Shown here: positions 63,881 to 64,000 of the stretch, in pieces | How the letters are laid out: each line of letters begins with the position of its first letter | How positions within the stretch are numbered: position 1 is the first letter of the stretch | Assembly (NCBI RefSeq): GCF_014841125.1 | Contig: NZ_JACYTQ010000012.1 | Coordinates: 37,951 to 101,950, forward strand | Direction: 5' to 3' | DNA: 64,000 nt | DNA from: Echinicola arenosa | GTDB lineage: Bacteria; Bacteroidota; Bacteroidia; Cytophagales; Cyclobacteriaceae | Translations under genes and position numbers: made by a program | Notes under the pieces: generated by a model | What the model saw: only the letters and a program-made list of their open reading frames with translations | Database searches by the model: none | What the model was told of the DNA's origin: nothing

Positions 63881-64000
63881 GAGGCTGTCTCAAAACAAGA
63901 GTTAAAAAAGTTTGACAGTCGATTTTAGCCAATAGAGGCCGATTTTCATTAATCGGCCTCTATTTTTCTGACCCAAGGTCAGTTTGACTCTGGTTTTTTT
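63881..64000. mobile_element. Possible edge of an insertion sequence (cut by window end)
   Basis: GAGGCTGTCTCAAAA at 63881-63895 resembles the terminal inverted repeats I associate with some Bacteroidota transposons (a GAGNCTGTCTCAAAA form). It comes shortly after the end of a gene and is followed by a subterminal hairpin. No transposase reading frame or second end is inside the window, so this is a suggestion only. A plain terminator region is the alternative. Confidence 0.35.
63931..63964 (+). terminator. Strong hairpin with T tract near the right edge
   Basis: Perfect 14-base arms (63931-63944 and 63951-63964, core AGAGGCCGATT/AATCGGCCTCT) with a 6-base loop, followed by a T run. It could terminate the receptor/DUF4249 operon whose last stop is 83 bases upstream, or be a subterminal hairpin of a mobile element. 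Confidence 0.7.

Overview
The window is ordinary chromosomal DNA of a Bacteroidota bacterium. SusC/SusD receptor pairs, a Bacteroidota-type ECF sigma factor with a FecR anti-sigma factor, DUF4249 and DUF1080 proteins, sulfatases, AT-rich intergenic DNA and mostly very short leaders all point this way. The mix (planctomycete-type PSCyt1/DUF1549/DUF1553 and DUF1501 proteins, DUF1080, GH29/GH92 and sulfatases) fits a marine polysaccharide degrader of the Cyclobacteriaceae type (Cyclobacterium/Echinicola-like). The genus is an inference; no rRNA or other marker gene is present. I see no tRNA, rRNA, CRISPR array or complete insertion sequence.

Layout. 1-1949: the 5' end of a SusC receptor gene running off the left edge, with a LacI regulator upstream. 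2414-4739: a YXWGXW-repeat secreted protein, a degenerate receiver-domain protein and a tiny histone-H1-like (Hc1) gene. 4849-12946: a sigma-regulated uptake locus made of an ECF sigma factor, divergent fecR, STN-containing SusC, SusD and DUF1080. 13085-14252: an exported msrA-msrB pair. 14287-20253: a three-gene cluster of a membrane cytochrome c/LRR protein, a Tat-exported DUF1501 protein and a PSD1 lipoprotein. 20628-25804: a secreted unknown, GH29 fucosidase, a YjbR protein, and GH20-like plus NagX-like acetyltransferase. 26207-33036: a four-gene phosphorelay/methylation operon (CHASE3-GAF hybrid kinase, CheR, CheB, REC-PAS hybrid kinase). 33145-40329: MFS transporter, sulfatase, GH92 and a second sulfatase. 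40463-42556: YtxH, an unknown helical protein and a D-2-hydroxyacid dehydrogenase. 43076-47927: a second SusC/SusD pair. 48003-53463: metallophosphoesterase, a second degenerate receiver and a pectate-lyase-like protein. 53768-56945: a three-fold-repeat secreted protein with a LytS/LytTR two-component pair. 57538-63848: a tight operon of a secreted unknown, an STN-TonB receptor, a DUF4249 lipoprotein and a macroglobulin/plug-like protein. 63881-64000: possibly the edge of an insertion sequence.

How it fits together. Most of the window serves uptake and breakdown of complex, probably sulfated, fucose-, mannose- and N-acetylhexosamine-containing glycans: outer-membrane import, exo-glycosidases, desulfation and inner-membrane transport. 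Several signalling modules are interleaved. The two least understood units are the CheR/CheB-hybrid kinase operon, which has no chemoreceptor in view, and the SusD-less TonB receptor/DUF4249/plug-like operon at the right end. Ten hairpin terminators or hairpin pairs, several between convergent genes, delimit the transcription units.
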